Source: Candidatus Aenigmatarchaeota archaeon (GTDB lineage Archaea > Aenigmatarchaeota > Aenigmatarchaeia > QMZP01). Taken from it: a stretch of DNA of 18,673 nt. The translations under genes were made by a program, and so were the position numbers. Position 1 is the first letter of the stretch, and each line of letters opens with the position of its first letter. Where the stretch lies: the NCBI GenBank assembly GCA_017609225.1, contig JAFCEK010000012.1, forward strand, positions 1-18,673. The letters run 5' to 3'. The notes below the pieces were generated by a model that had not been told where the DNA came from, did not search any database, and saw only the letters and a list, made by a program, of their open reading frames with translations. Below are positions 18,057-18,673 of this stretch, in pieces.

Positions 18057-18673
18057 TCAAAAAACATAAAAAACAAAGGCAGCAAGCCCTGCAAACACTG
18101 GTATCAGAAGGTTATCATCAATCCATCCCCTTTTGTTTAAGGGTTTCAGTTTTTTTGCTTCAGGTATGAGTTCAGCCAGCGCTGCTGTCAGTGCAGCTGC
18201 AAAGGCAGCAGGGATATTTACAAAGAGCAGTGATACAAGGAGCGCTCCCAGGAAGAATGTAGCAGAGCCCTCAATGCTTTTGTTTCCTGTAATTTTATGC
18301 CTTCCAAATTTCATGCCAAAGAGTGTTGAAAAAGAGTCGCCGACAGAGAGTATTGCTGCTGATGCTGAGGCAATATGAAGCGGGAAAATTACAAAAACAA
18401 CTGCAAAACCAAGGAAAAACCAGAACGCGCCCTGGAAGGGCCTTTCCAGATTTTCCCTTTCAAATCCCATTACAAACCCCCTGAACCTTTCCTCATATCT
18501 GTTTAGCAGCTTAAGAAATCTTTTCTCCTCTCTTCTTATGTATTCGGAATAAACAAGGAATGAAAATGCTATCAGGAGGAAATAAACAGCTGAAACCCTG
18601 CCTGTAAACTGCGCAAGGAATATAAAAAACAGACCTGAAAGATGCACCAGCTGCCTTGGAATTTCCCTTTGCA
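18057..18673 (-). CDS. Dolichol/phytol kinase family membrane protein (5' end outside window)
   Basis: At least 205 residues; the frame stays open to the window edge. It begins REIPRQLVHLSGLFFIF, the family's R-R-K-x-x-H-x-x-x-G start, so GTG 18647 is not the start and only a few residues should be missing. Members are CTP-dependent polyprenol or diacylglycerol kinases (Sec59, Dgk1, VTE5). Six or so hydrophobic helices; the key loop SVGDSFSTLFGMKFGRHKIT then NKSIEGSATFF matches the G-D-x-x-A/S-x-x-x-G-x-x-x-G and K-S-x-E-G-S-x-A motifs (CTP site). End: LNKRGWIDDNLLIPVFAGL, matching D-D-N-L-x-I-P. Likely product: phosphorylated archaeal polyprenol or geranylgeraniol, used in lipid or glycan carrier supply. 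T-rich end (about 18060-18075) may end the transcript. Confidence 0.82.
   Translation of the reverse strand, partial: QREIPRQLVHLSGLFFIFLAQFTGRVSAVYFLLIAFSFLVYSEYIRREEKRFLKLLNRYEERFRGFVMGFERENLERPFQGAFWFFLGFAVVFVIFPLHIASASAAILSVGDSFSTLFGMKFGRHKITGNKSIEGSATFFLGALLVSLLFVNIPAAFAAALTAALAELIPEAKKLKPLNKRGWIDDNLLIPVFAGLAAFVFYVF

Noticed and set aside
18057..18647. GTG at 18647 as the start of the lipid-kinase gene
   Set aside because: In-frame upstream codons give REIPRQL, which is part of the conserved family N-terminus, so the gene runs off the window.

Overview
The window is archaeal. It carries archaeal ribosomal proteins (eS19, eL39, eL31), RNase P subunit Rnp4, NurA, wyosine enzymes Taw1 and Taw2, tRNA methylase Trm56, a class I lysyl-tRNA synthetase, and TATA-box promoters that mostly lie 23-28 nt before the ATG (leaderless style). 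Genes are small and tightly packed. The many small membrane and pilin-like proteins fit a DPANN-type lineage, but there is no rRNA here, so the phylum is a guess. Arginine codons are almost all AGA/AGG.

Layout, left to right. 1-207: 3' end of an S-layer protein gene, then a two-way hairpin terminator. 299-2439: a membrane-tethered winged-helix regulator divergent from nurA, with operator-like palindromes around them. 2508-5460: rnp4, a small membrane protein, then an operon eS19-PDCD5-eL39-eL31-taw2. 5418-6506: a methyltransferase facing a GtrA-like membrane protein from a 30-bp divergent promoter. 6531-8756: an eight-repeat beta-propeller and taw1. 8788-9486: an AT-rich orphan that may have an ADP-ribosyltransferase-like fold. 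9478-10396: trm56 and an Mth938-domain protein on the minus strand. 10436-11643: four tandem paralogous pilin-like proteins with a six-cysteine signature. 11802-14823: scpA, scpB and lysS. 14920-15545: three small membrane proteins. 15709-15743: a degenerate heptamer repeat. 15761-16008: a tRNA-Arg gene. 16055-18673: an MscS-type channel, an ATP-grasp protein and a 5'-truncated dolichol-kinase-family gene.

Two things stand out. First, the sequence at 15761-16008 (minus) folds into a good tRNA-Arg(UCU) only if three introns are removed: 32 nt at position 22/23 in the D-arm, 51 nt at 37/38 and 91 nt at 59/60 in the T-loop. Each has bulge-helix-bulge-like junctions. Second, the four pilin-like genes share a prepilin-peptidase-type leader, one hydrophobic helix and a Cx3Cx3C...C(x6-8)CxC ectodomain, which looks like a surface-protein family not covered by the standard archaeal pilin models.

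The tRNA theme is strong overall: Rnp4 (5' processing), Taw2 and Taw1 (wyosine-37), Trm56 (Cm56), LysRS and an intron-rich tRNA gene. ScpA and ScpB imply an SMC complex encoded elsewhere, and the S-layer fragment, pilins, MscS, GtrA and the lipid kinase belong to the envelope.
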